Assembly: GCF_001625195.1 (NCBI RefSeq)
Contig: NC_054389.1
Span: 7,622,520 to 7,686,519 of the forward strand
Origin: Drechmeria coniospora
Taxonomy: Eukaryota > Ascomycota > Sordariomycetes > Hypocreales > Ophiocordycipitaceae
Direction of reading: 5' to 3'
DNA: 64,000 nucleotides
The notes under the pieces were generated by a model that worked only from the letters and a program-made list of their open reading frames with translations, did no database searches and was not told the DNA's origin. Each line of letters begins with the position of its first letter. Position 1 is the stretch's first letter. Shown here one piece after another: positions 55,502 through 64,000 of this stretch. Made by a program: the position numbers and the translations under genes.

Positions 55502-56571
55502 TCACGGTTTCCCTTCCCCGAGCGAAACACCACCCACGCACACCCGGTTGACGAGGTCGCTCTGGTGCCGCTCCATCATCTCCCGAAGAGTGCTCCGCTC
55601 CAAGATGACCTTGCCCGTCTCGAGCAGGTCCTTGATGTCGACGTCCTCGAGGTTCAGCGCCCGACCGTCCCAAGGTACCTGTTGCATGGCGTCACGCAGC
55701 CTGTGGCTCCCGTCACCCGTGACGAAGAGGGTGCGGCCACCGGCACGGCCGAGCCCCAGCGTCCGCAGGACGGCTTCCATGTATTTTTGCAGGTAGCTCT
55801 CGCGCAGGCCGTCCTTGAGGTACTTGTCGGCGACCATGTCAAAATCGGTCGGCACGGCGAGCTCCATGCCATCTTCGCAGACGAGAAGCTCGCCCCTGCG
55901 GTAGCGGTAGCTCAGCGCCGTCCGCCAGGCCTTGTCGTAGACTTTTCGGTTGAGGCGGGACGAGAAGTCGCGCGGGTGCGGGCCGAACGTCTTGCCGCCG
56001 CCGCGCAGCACGGGGCTCTGCTTCGTGCCGAGACGGGCACGGCCGCTGCCCTTTTGCGGCCGGATCTTGCGGTGGGAGCCGTGGACGTCGAAACGCGTCT
56101 TGGAGGAGGCGGTGCCCTGGCGCGTCGAGTCGCCTTCGAACACGACGGCGTGGTGCAGGAGGTCGCGCCGCATGGGGAGGTGGAGGTGCTGGACGGACCA
56201 TTGCTCGAGGGAAACGGGTTCGAGAGAGGGAAAGCTGTGTATCGTGAGGGGAACGGTCGAGACTTGGCGACATGTCAGACGAGGACGGTCCACGGGGAAG
56301 CGAGAGGGCTCCGAGTTACCTGGGTTCCAGGACTGCAGGATGGACTGCGTATCGGAGCCGGGCCCTGGACGGACCGTTTCCCGCGTGTGAGCCTCGGTGG
56401 CCATGGAACGAACAAACGGCTTGCCGATGAGAAGCTACATCTGCCGTCAGACTTGCGAATCGGCCATTGCGAGGTTGGCAACGACGTCGGGGTTTCACTG
56501 ACCTGGACCTGGGCAGCGAGGCGAAGCGAAGCCATGGCCTCAGCAAGGCAGCCGACACGCTTGGATGCCAT
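55502..56571 (-). CDS. YML6: Mitochondrial large ribosomal subunit protein uL4m
   Basis: Exons on the minus strand are 56571-56503, 56434-56320 and 56262-55502, giving 314 residues. The first exon encodes MASKRVGCLAEAMASLRLAA, a targeting leader. The second intron (57 nt, in frame, stop-free, with a TCTGAC branch site) is inferred because skipping it gives the family spacing before TIHSFPSLEP; if retained, the protein gains 19 residues. uL4 marks: RRDLLHHAVVFEGDSTRQGT, HGSHRKIRPQKGSGRARLG, RGGGKTFGPHPRDFS, WRTALSYRYRRGEL and the C-terminal VDIKDLLETGKVILERSTL. It converges with PGS1 and diverges from mL38. Confidence 0.9.
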
Positions 56572-56909
56572 TTCGACCGTGTACGAGGCACGCAATCGTT
56601 GCGTCCGTGACGAAGAAAGGCCCCTGGCCAGCGAGACGGGCGATGCTGTCCGTGGTTGACGTTTGTGTCGTTGGTGCCTTGGTTGCTGGCAAGATTCTCG
56701 GCTCGAAAATCGATGCCTCGAAAGTGTACCAGCAGCCGGCTAGTTCCGCGCCAGTGGTGGTCTAGGCGTCACACCCCCGAAAATACAGCGAGTATTAATT
56801 ACGGGTCACGTTACTTGCTCTGCCTCCTGCGGCAGCTGATTGAAGTAAGCATTTTCTGCTTCGACGGCCGAGACGACAATTCAAAAACAACAACACCTCG
56901 CGCAGCAGC
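56572..56909. promoter_or_regulatory. Bidirectional promoter of two mitoribosomal protein genes
   Basis: 338 bases lie between the start codons of uL4m (minus) and mL38 (plus). An AT-rich core lies at 56785-56815. No specific site identified. Confidence 0.5.
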
Positions 56910-58307
56910 ATGTCGCGGTGTCGGGCCGTGGCGAGAACGCTTGCACGGCAATTACCATCTCGACCGGAACCATGCTCGATCCGCGCATTCACCTCTGGCG
57001 TCGTCCGCGCTGCTGATGTGCAGAGTCCCCAGCAGGAAGCCGTCGGTCTCGACCTCGAACCGAGCACGGTGCTGCCCGAGTTCGAGGCGGCGCTGATCAA
57101 GGCCGGCAAGATGCCCGTCGGCTCGCGGAGGCGGCGCGTGGCGATGCGGTTGACGGCCGACATACCCTTTGAGCAGCTGCCCTTTCAGGCCTTCCAGGAG
57201 GCCCGCAAGATCCTCGCCGCCGACCGCGAGGATAAGCTGTCCAAGATCGCCACCGAGCTGTCCAAGATTGCCCGTCTCGAGGCCAAGGGCGCCGAGGACA
57301 TCCGCGGCGGCCAGCAGATGAAGGACACGAAGCTCGCGAGTCTGCGTCGGCACGTCGAGGAGCTCAAGATTCTGGCCGACGTCAACGATCCCTTGGTCAA
57401 GAAGCGATTCGAAGACGGACTGGGTGAGATTCCAGAGGGAAAGGACGAAACGGGTTTCATCCATGCTCGTGTCTGACCGAAATTGCAAATAGGGGACATG
57501 AACAAACCAATCTACCGCCACTACGCCGAGAAGAAGTGGCGCTCGTACGACTACCGCCTCGTCAAGCAGCGTATCGAGCAGTTCAGCATCGTGCCGGACG
57601 TACTGCCCAAGCTCGAGCCGACGGCCGACGTGCAGCTCTACTTTCGTCTGAAAAAGGTGTCACCCGGCGACGTCGTCGACAGCATCGTCAGCGAGCGCGC
57701 CCCGCGCTTACGCGTCCAGCTCTTCGACAAGGGCGAGCGCCTCGTCACCGTCGTCGTCCTCGACGCCGACGTGCCGGACGTCGAGGCTGACAGGTTCGGC
57801 AAGCGGTGCCACTACCTCGCGGCGAACATCCGCCTGAGCCCGACCGACACGTCGCTGCCGCTGAGCCTCGTCCGGGCCGACGACCAGCTCGCCGTGCCGT
57901 GGCTGCCGGCGTTTTCGCAAAAGGGCGCGCCCTACCACCGCCTCGGCATCTTCCTGCTCGAGCAAAAGGCCGGCGAGAGGGTCGACGTGGCCAAGCTCAA
58001 GGAGCTGTACGCGGGCAGGGAAGGCTTCTCGCTGAAGTCGCTGCGGGACAAGTTTGGCCTGAAGCCGTTTGGCTTCCACATGTTTCGGTCCGTGTGGGAC
58101 AGCGACACGGCCGACGTCATGGCTCGGCACGGCATTCCCGGCGCCGACGTCGAGCTGCGTCCGGTCCGTGTTCACAGCCTCAAGCCGCCCGTCAAGGCGC
58201 GCGGTTGGGAAGCGAAGCGGCAGGGACCAAAGTACCGCCACCTCTGGAAGTACACGAAACGCATCCGCGGCGTGTCGAACGCGCGAGGGTGGATCAAGAA
58301 GCGGTAG
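56910..58307 (+). CDS. MRPL35: Mitochondrial large ribosomal subunit protein mL38 (MrpL35, PEBP-like)
   Basis: Exons are 56910-57423 and 57493-58307 with a 69-nt intron; 442 residues. The N-terminal targeting leader is [21 protein letters not shown] helical fungal N-region ends [10 protein letters not shown] and the splice joins it to [16 protein letters not shown], the conserved entry to the domain. The PEBP-like fold follows: [77 protein letters not shown] basic C-terminus ([20 protein letters not shown]) is typical of mitoribosomal proteins. Divergent from uL4m. Confidence 0.92.
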
Positions 58308-59020
58308 AGGGCCTCGCGCCGTGTACGATGCTCCGGTGTATATCAGCACAATACAGGATTGCCTGCCGTTCACCTCGTCCTTGACCGGCCGGGTGGTGGC
58401 CACCCAGCACAGTGATGCGCCGCCGATGAATTCACAGCTCGCGTCTGCTCGGGTCCCTCGCTGAAATCTCCACCGGCTCGCGCGAAAGTGGCTCCCGAAC
58501 CATGGCGGGAGACGGTCCACGGCGCGAGAGGAGGGGTGTGGTGGAGGAGGGAAACATGAGCACGAGGCTGGGCCAGCGCCGTTCAACCATTCCACGATGC
58601 TTATCTGCGGCCCTGCCAACATGGACGATTCATAAACGACGGCATGGGTACGAAAGCGCCGTCCAGGTTCCTGCCCGCACGCCACTGTTGAGGCAAACAT
58701 CTGTTGAGTCAAGCATCTGTTGAGTCAGACATACAGTACAGGTTAGGCAAGTGTTGCGGGATGAGTGGAAGTGGAATTGGAAGCAGTTTTTTGTTTTTCG
58801 AGTCAACAACTACTACACCAAATGGCCTCGAGTTTGCATCATCCCAGCAAGGCGGTTCAGAAAAGCCGGTTTCGTACGTACAGTCGCAGGACCGCTCCCC
58901 GACGGCCACCACTCACTCTTCCACGGGGGGCGGAAATTATGGGCGACATTCGTTGATGTGTTTCGTTTTGCTCGCGATTTCGTCGGAGAGATGGCAGCAT
59001 CCTTGACGTCGGCTTCGGCG
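58308..59020. other. Intergenic region between convergent mL38 and the bZIP gene
   Basis: 713 bases, 3' flanks of both genes. It has a short direct repeat (CATCTGTTGAGTCA-type, 58698-58732). No gene. Confidence 0.5.
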
Positions 59021-60154
59021 TCAGTCGTCCCGGAAAAGCTCGTCGGGCATGTAGTCGTAGTTGATGGGTTCCTTCTTCAGCACGGGCGACAGAACGGGAA
59101 ACGGCATTGTCGCGTCCTCGGTTCGCACCGTCGACGACGGCTGCTCGACGGAGTCTGCACGTCCTTGGCTCCGAGGTTAGCGCGGGGCCCCTACGACGTT
59201 GCCACAGCCGCGGCCTCGACGCTCACACTCACCGTTTTGGCTCTGGATGGACATGAGGCTGCCGATGCTGGAATGGCGGCGAGCCGAGCCTTGGGGCGGC
59301 TGAGGTTGCGGCGGGGGCAGGGAGGCGAGGTCGGAGGGCCGGTGGACGAAGCGCGTCGCCTCGTTGTCGAGCCACATGTCGATGTTGGGGTCGTGGCAGG
59401 CGGCGTGGTCCATGAGCAGGTTCTTGATCTGCGTCGACTCCTCGAGCAGGTTGGTGCATTCGACGAGCAGGCTCGCGTGCAGAGCCTCGAGCTCGGCCTT
59501 TTTGGACTCGAGCTCGTGCACCCACTGCTTCTTCTTCTCGCGGCATTTGGAGGCGGCGACGCGGTTGCGCTCGAGGCTGTGGTGACGGCGCGCGTCTTCC
59601 TTGGTCGCCTTCTTGGCCGTCTTCCTGCCAGCGGCGGCGGCGGCGGCGCAGGGCGAGCCTTTCTTGGCGGGCGAAGTCGAGGGCGTTGACGGCTGGGCGC
59701 GACTGCGTTTCCTCTTCGTCCTCGACGCCGTCGGCTGCCGCTTCGTCGTCGAGCACCTTTTCGCCCCCGGCTGGGCGGAGGAGGGAGGGGCCTTGGTCCG
59801 CGGCGAGTCGGGGGGGGTGTTGGAGGATGGGGGGGATATGATGAGCGGTGCAAGCTCGACGGCGTCGAGGGCGGATTCGGCGGCGGCACGGGGCGTCGAG
59901 GCCGCGTGGTGATACGACGGTTCCCGGGATGGCCGGTCGAGGTCGACGACGAAGTTATCATTGTCGTCGCCGTCGGCAAACATCCTCGGCGTCATCATGA
60001 ACTGGCTCGGCGAATCGGCCGCCACGTCCTTTTCCGTCTTGACGCCGTAAAAGGACATGGCCATGCGCGGGTCGACGAGCACGTCGCTGTTGTCGGTCAT
60101 CTGGGCCATGTAGGCGGGCACGTCGTCCGGGGTCGGTATGCTCGTCGCCGTCAT
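59021..60154 (-). CDS. bZIP transcription factor (CREB/ATF-like)
   Basis: Exons on the minus strand are 60154-59233 and 59163-59021, split by a 69-nt intron with GCTAAC; 354 residues. The N-terminal half is Ser/Pro-rich and disordered, then a basic nuclear-localisation region (KRKRSRAQPSTPSTSPAKK). The bZIP is HSLERNRVAASKCREKKKQW followed by a leucine zipper (LESKKAELEALHASLLVECT, NLLEESTQIKNLLMDHA). A conserved post-zipper segment (CHDPNIDMWLDNEATRFV) places it in a filamentous-fungal CREB/ATF-like subgroup. The second exon adds a conserved acidic end (LKKEPINYDYMPDELFRDD), resembling a short activation motif. Target genes unknown. An 8-bp repeat array lies in its upstream region. Confidence 0.9.
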
Positions 60155-60246
60155 GCTGCGCCGCGACGATGTCGGCAGTCGACGGCGGTGCGTGATCGGT
60201 CGGGCAGCTCGGTCGCTCGTCGGCTCGCCCGTCTGTTCGGCTCGCC

Positions 60247-60345
60247 CGTCTGCTCGTCTGCTCGTCTGCTCGTCTGCTCGTCTGCTAGTCTGCTCGTCTG
60301 CTCTTCTGCTCGTCTGCTCGTCTGCTCGTCTGCTCGTCTACTCGC
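60247..60345. repeat. 8-bp tandem repeat (CTGCTCGT) about 90-190 bases upstream of the bZIP start
   Basis: About twelve units with three variants (CTGCTAGT, CTGCTCTT, CTACTCGC). In the bZIP sense strand it is a purine-rich ACGAGCAG array in the likely 5' leader or promoter. Confidence 0.9.
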
Positions 60346-61277
60346 TCGTCCGGCAGCTCAGTCTGCCTCTGGAGCCGTTCCGCCGTATCCGGAAGCAGGT
60401 GGGCGTTCGAAGCGGCCGGGATGGTGGACGAGTCAGTGTGCTGCGGTGTGACGCTGATGGGATGGCGAGATTGATGAGAGGGGACGACGAGTGTCACTGG
60501 TGCTTCACGGGCAACGGGAGAGCAAGAGGCCTTAAGGGTACGCAATTGATTTGGGCGAAGAAGGAAATACAGCAGGCGAGGCAGGGAACCAGGCACCACG
60601 GCCACAAGCAACCAGAGAGGGCGAAGAGAGGGGGGGGGGGGGGGGGGCGTGAGGAGGAGAGAGGCCCTGCTGGGACTAGGCGGCGGTCTGTCTCTCGCAG
60701 CGTCCACTGGGGAAGCTGAATGGAGTGGGGGAAGCAAAGGTCCAAAAATGCACATGCCTCGACCTCGCACTCCGGACGCGGCACTCCGTACGTCGAGTAC
60801 CGATGGAGCTACTCGCGGCGAGGCAACAATGGACAGCACCAAGCTGCCGACGGGGGCGCAGGGCGGAGGGGGCCGGAAGATGCCTGTGGTGTCGAGTTGG
60901 TTGGGCGTGCGAGGGCGAGACGAGGAGGGGGTGGGAGGGGAAGAGGGGACCGTTTTGGGCAACGGCATCGATTACGCAGCAGTCGTTGGCCAAAGCTTGT
61001 CCTCGCCACCGACGCCGGAGCGGTTAGCGCAGGTCCTTTGGGGGAGGGGGGGGGGCAGTCGCTGCTCGACTCCGTACTGTGCAGTATTATAGTAATACTG
61101 GGAGCCGGTTAAGGTACGTGGGGTTTTCCACTGGGCGCTGGAGACTAGCACATGCACACCCGTGACGGCAGCCTCTGTACCAGCCGTCCACTGTAACTCG
61201 CTGGAGCCGGCCACGGTGGGTGCCGCAGATGCACTGTGTCGCGCGCAGCAGCAGACGGTCGGTGGCAATCGGCAGAT

Positions 61278-61336
61278 GGCACAGCCACTATTGACGATGT
61301 AGCGTAACTACGCCAAATTGAATTGACGCTTTTGCC
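61278..61336. mobile_element. 59-bp mini-element (copy C, diverged)
   Basis: Ends TGAATTGACGCTTTTGCC, like copies A and B. Its interior (TAGCGTAACTACGCCAAATTG) matches the reverse complement of copy B's interior. The left end (GGCACAGCC) is diverged. Confidence 0.4.
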
Positions 61337-61362
61337 ACCGCACCGTATGAGGTACTAGGTAG

Positions 61363-61442
61363 TCCTGGTGCTGAGGTAGTCCCTGGTGCTGAGGTAGTCC
61401 CTGGCGCTGAGGTAGTCCCTGGTGCTGATGTAGTCCCTGGTA
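61363..61442. repeat. 18-bp tandem repeat, about four to five units
   Basis: Units of GGTAGTCCCTGGTGCTGA with single-base variants, leading directly into the next minisatellite. Confidence 0.9.
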
Positions 61443-62062
61443 GGTGGTCACTCGTGGGTGGACAGTCATGCTGGGTCACTGCTGGGTCCTCACTGCTAGG
61501 TCATCACTGCTGGGTACTTACGGCACTCATAACCACAAGCATTGTCCGGAGTACCGGGTCATTAATACTGGGTCATTACTGCTGGGCCATTACTGCTGGG
61601 CCATTTCTGCCGGGTGGTCGCCTCTGGGTGCTACATGCTTGGTCATTACTGCTGGGTCATTACTGCTGGGTCATTACTGCTGGGACATTACTGCTGGGTG
61701 GTTGCCGCTGGGTGCTCACTGCTTGGCCATTACTGCTGGGCCATTCCTGCTGGGCCATTACTGCTGGGCCATTTCTGCTACGTGGTCGTCGCTGGTTGCT
61801 CACTGCTGGGTCATCACTACTGGGTCATCACGGCTGGGTCATCACTGATGGGTCATCACGGCTGGGTCATCACTGATGGGTCATCACGGCTGGGTCATCA
61901 CTGATGGGTCATCACGGCTGGGTCATTACTGCTGGATGGCCGCCGCCGGGTGCTCACTGCTGGGTCATTACTGCTGGGTCATCACTGCTGGGCGGTCGCC
62001 GCTGGGTGCTCACTGCCGAGTTCTTCTGTAGTCACCTCTGGGTGCTCACTGCTGGGTCGTAG
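61443..62062. repeat. 14-bp minisatellite (GCTGGGTCATTACT and variants)
   Basis: About 600 bases built of 14-bp units with ordered variants (GCTGGGCCATTACT, GCTGGGTCATCACT, CTGATGGGTCATCACGG) interspersed with GGTGGTCGCCGCTGGGTGCTCACT blocks, suggesting higher-order units. The apparent Trp/Gly/His-rich frames in it are by-products. Confidence 0.9.
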
Positions 62063-64000
62063 GAGGCCACAGAAACCAACGACGCGCGCCCGTTTCCTCG
62101 TGCCATTTTCTCGTGCGGTGTGCCGAACTGGACGAAAGCAAAGTTCGAGGTGCCGTCGCAGGCATGCGCGTGCGGCATTGCGTCCGTCTGAAACGATGCA
62201 GAGGCTGCGCTCAATCGCAGGGCACGACATGGCAAGGCTGACGATTGGCACGGCACAGTCTGCGAGGCACCCAGTGCGTACTGTACGACTACACCGCAAA
62301 GCAGCACGGCACGGCACAGCACGACACCTGGCACCTGCATACCACACGCAAGCAGCTCCGCACGCAGCACCGCACACGGCACAACACACAGCACCGCACA
62401 CGGCACCGCGCAAGGCCCGGCAGCGCCGCCGACCCCGGCACTCGGACAGAGCCCTGAGCCTGCGCCTCGTCCGTCATTGGCCGCAGCTTGGCTGCGTGCT
62501 GTCGCTGGCATGCTTTCGGCCTCTGTGTGGCGTCGACGCTGTCTCACGCCCCCTCCTTCTCGGGCCATCTTTCGAGCCGTCGAGACGAACCGGCACAGTG
62601 CGGTGCCTACTGTCCACCTACGGTACGCCGGTACCCGCGCACGTGCGTGGGCACCTCTCGTGCCTGCACGTCCACCTGCGAGCGTTCCTCGTCCTCGCCA
62701 CTGCCATGCCTCGAACAAGGCACGCCCTGGGGTGACACGCCACGGTTCGTCGCTCGCCCTCACCTGCTCGGGGGCATCGGCGCAGCTGATGATGGCGTCG
62801 CGCGCACGCCCGGGGACAGGGCCGTACATGCACCGTACGGGTGGAAGCGATGCGTCGCAGCCATCGACAGCTCGGACACGGTCACCAGTCACCGATGTGC
62901 AAACAACGGCCGACGCGTGTCGACGGGACACCCATGGGCTCGCCGCAGCCGGCACCGACCGACACGAGATGGTCCCGCCGCCAGCAACGGTGGACGACCG
63001 CCCTCTGCTTGCCGCTTCCGATTCCCGCTCCGCCCCGGCTCCGCCCCGGCTCCGCCCCTCTGGCCAAGGTTCGGCTGCCAGCCTCTCCCCACCCCCCGTC
63101 GCCTCGCGCGTGGCCGATGCGTATCCGACAAGGGCCGTGGGTGGCGGCCGCCAGCATTGGCCTCGGCCATGGGTCCGCGTTCTGGAGAAGCGGCCGGCAT
63201 GTTCGAGGTGGGACCGGCTCGAGGTGGGACCGGCTCGAGGGTCTCCCGTTTCCAATCGCGTCAAGCTTCGGCCACGAACCGTCTGCTCGCGAGCCGTCAC
63301 CCGGTTCCAAAGGCCTGAGGCCAACGGCCAGACTCTGGCAAATCTCTGCCGGGCGACGACGGATATTTCGACGGCGGCAGTCCGTTGGCCAAAGACACGG
63401 GGCCGACGACCGTGTGGCCATGCGTGGCCGGAGCCGAGGACGGCGAGGTGCCAGCATCAGCCTCTACCAGGCCCATCCATCCCCGTCGCACGAGCAGAAG
63501 CGCCTCGGCGTCACGGCATGGTCACGACTCGATACGCTGGGGGATCCATGGCGGTGGAAATCACGCCCAGCCCCGCGAGGAACGCTGACCTCATGTTGCC
63601 ATTGTTCTGGATACCGACACCTGGACTGCGGAGTACGGAGGGATTCTATTGATAATCCTCGTGGTATCTCGCCAAGTTTGCAGTCTGCCATTGCTTGGAA
63701 AGATAAGGATCCTTGATGCGCGAGCACCACCAAGATCCACCCGGCACCTGAGGTAGGTATGCTTTCCTCCGATTACCTAATTTTTCCCTCATGTTCATGA
63801 TCAGTGTGGCCCTTGAGACTGACTGTACTGTACATGCACAACCAAAAACTTGTAGTACAGTGATACTTGGTTGTACTGTACTTGCTCTGCGGTGATTGGT
63901 CGTGGTGATTGGCCATGTCAACCGAGCAGGGGGTGTCAACACCTGCAGCAAGTATTCTCAACTTCTCACCTGCTTGCTCTGCACCTCCAGTTGGTTCCCG

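Larger units (their letters stand above)
60155..64000. other. GC-rich satellite-bearing region, no credible gene
   Basis: 3.8 kb. Long frames exist on both strands (notably about 62032-63652) because the DNA is GC-rich and repetitive, but they contain no domain, overlap each other antisense and have no intron pattern. A poly-G run of about 18 lies near 60631-60648. Short direct repeats include GGCTCCGCCCC (63035-63060) and GAGGTGGGACCGGCTC (63208-63240). The last 300 bases are AT-richer. Confidence 0.5.

Noticed and set aside
58751..59689. 312-codon plus-strand frame
   Set aside because: Antisense to the bZIP gene; Val/Gly/Leu-rich shadow with no motif.
61444..61904. Trp/Gly/His-rich frames of 96-140 codons
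   Set aside because: Translations of the 14-bp minisatellite; every frame is open because the unit lacks stops.
62032..63652. Frames of about 390-430 codons on both strands
   Set aside because: They overlap antisense, lie in GC-rich repetitive DNA where stops are rare, show no domain, signal or intron logic, and the plus and minus frames are equally long.
1..64000. tRNA, rRNA and CRISPR arrays
   Set aside because: Scanning for T-loop words (GGTTCRANYCC) gave only isolated matches without a cloverleaf; no rRNA-like blocks; none of the repeats have CRISPR spacing, and the organism is a fungus.

Overview
The window looks like nuclear DNA of a filamentous ascomycete, most likely Hypocreales. 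Genes carry several short GT-AG introns (46-158 nt, often with a CTAAC/CTGAC branch site). The proteins are fungal (VAC8, ALB1, IMP1, NDUFA12, PGS1, mitochondrial ribosomal proteins, NAD(P) transhydrogenase, an ArAE/DUF2421 transporter). Decayed transposons show C-to-T and G-to-A changes of the kind left by repeat-induced point mutation (RIP). A remnant resembling the A chain of heat-labile enterotoxins, plus secreted orphan proteins, fits an insect- or nematode-associated lineage such as Ophiocordycipitaceae; that placement is inference. I see no bacterial or viral gene organisation.

Layout. 0-9 kb is GC-rich and genic: the 3' part of an ArAE-type transporter (cut by the window edge), thymidylate kinase, a membrane-anchored short-chain dehydrogenase and a secreted DUF5722 protein. 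From 9 to 26 kb the DNA is AT-richer and almost gene-free, full of short repeats and relics: a degraded DUF5722 fragment, a degraded copy of an amidase 5' end, an enterotoxin-like remnant, an intact secreted cysteine-rich protein (17.3-18.4 kb), small secreted ORFs, a pogo-type transposase remnant, a Ty3/gypsy chromovirus with a nested LTR, a second partial copy of the chromodomain/small-secreted-protein block, and a dead Tc1/mariner transposase. An amidase (Arp1-like) with seven introns and one in-frame stop lies at 26.0-28.3 kb.

29-60 kb is housekeeping. It holds ALB1, mitochondrial IF-3, a secreted berberine-bridge-type FAD oxidase, two APH-type phosphotransferases, a DUF6914-like protein, IMP1 and VAC8. 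A mitochondrial group follows: transhydrogenase, NDUFA12 facing PGS1 across a shared promoter, and uL4m facing mL38 across another. A bZIP regulator ends the block. 60-64 kb is GC-rich satellite DNA without a credible gene.

The most unusual signals are: (i) a family of about 60-bp sequences with inverted ends (33.4, 47.7, 53.5 and probably 61.3 kb), one ending four bases before the PGS1 start codon; (ii) a small signal-peptide ORF that travels with a retroelement chromodomain and is killed by a G-to-A change in its second copy; (iii) degraded copies of two neighbouring genes inside the 9-26 kb desert; (iv) a 7-nt exon in NDUFA12. Exon boundaries were worked out by hand from splice signals and frame; no database search was possible.
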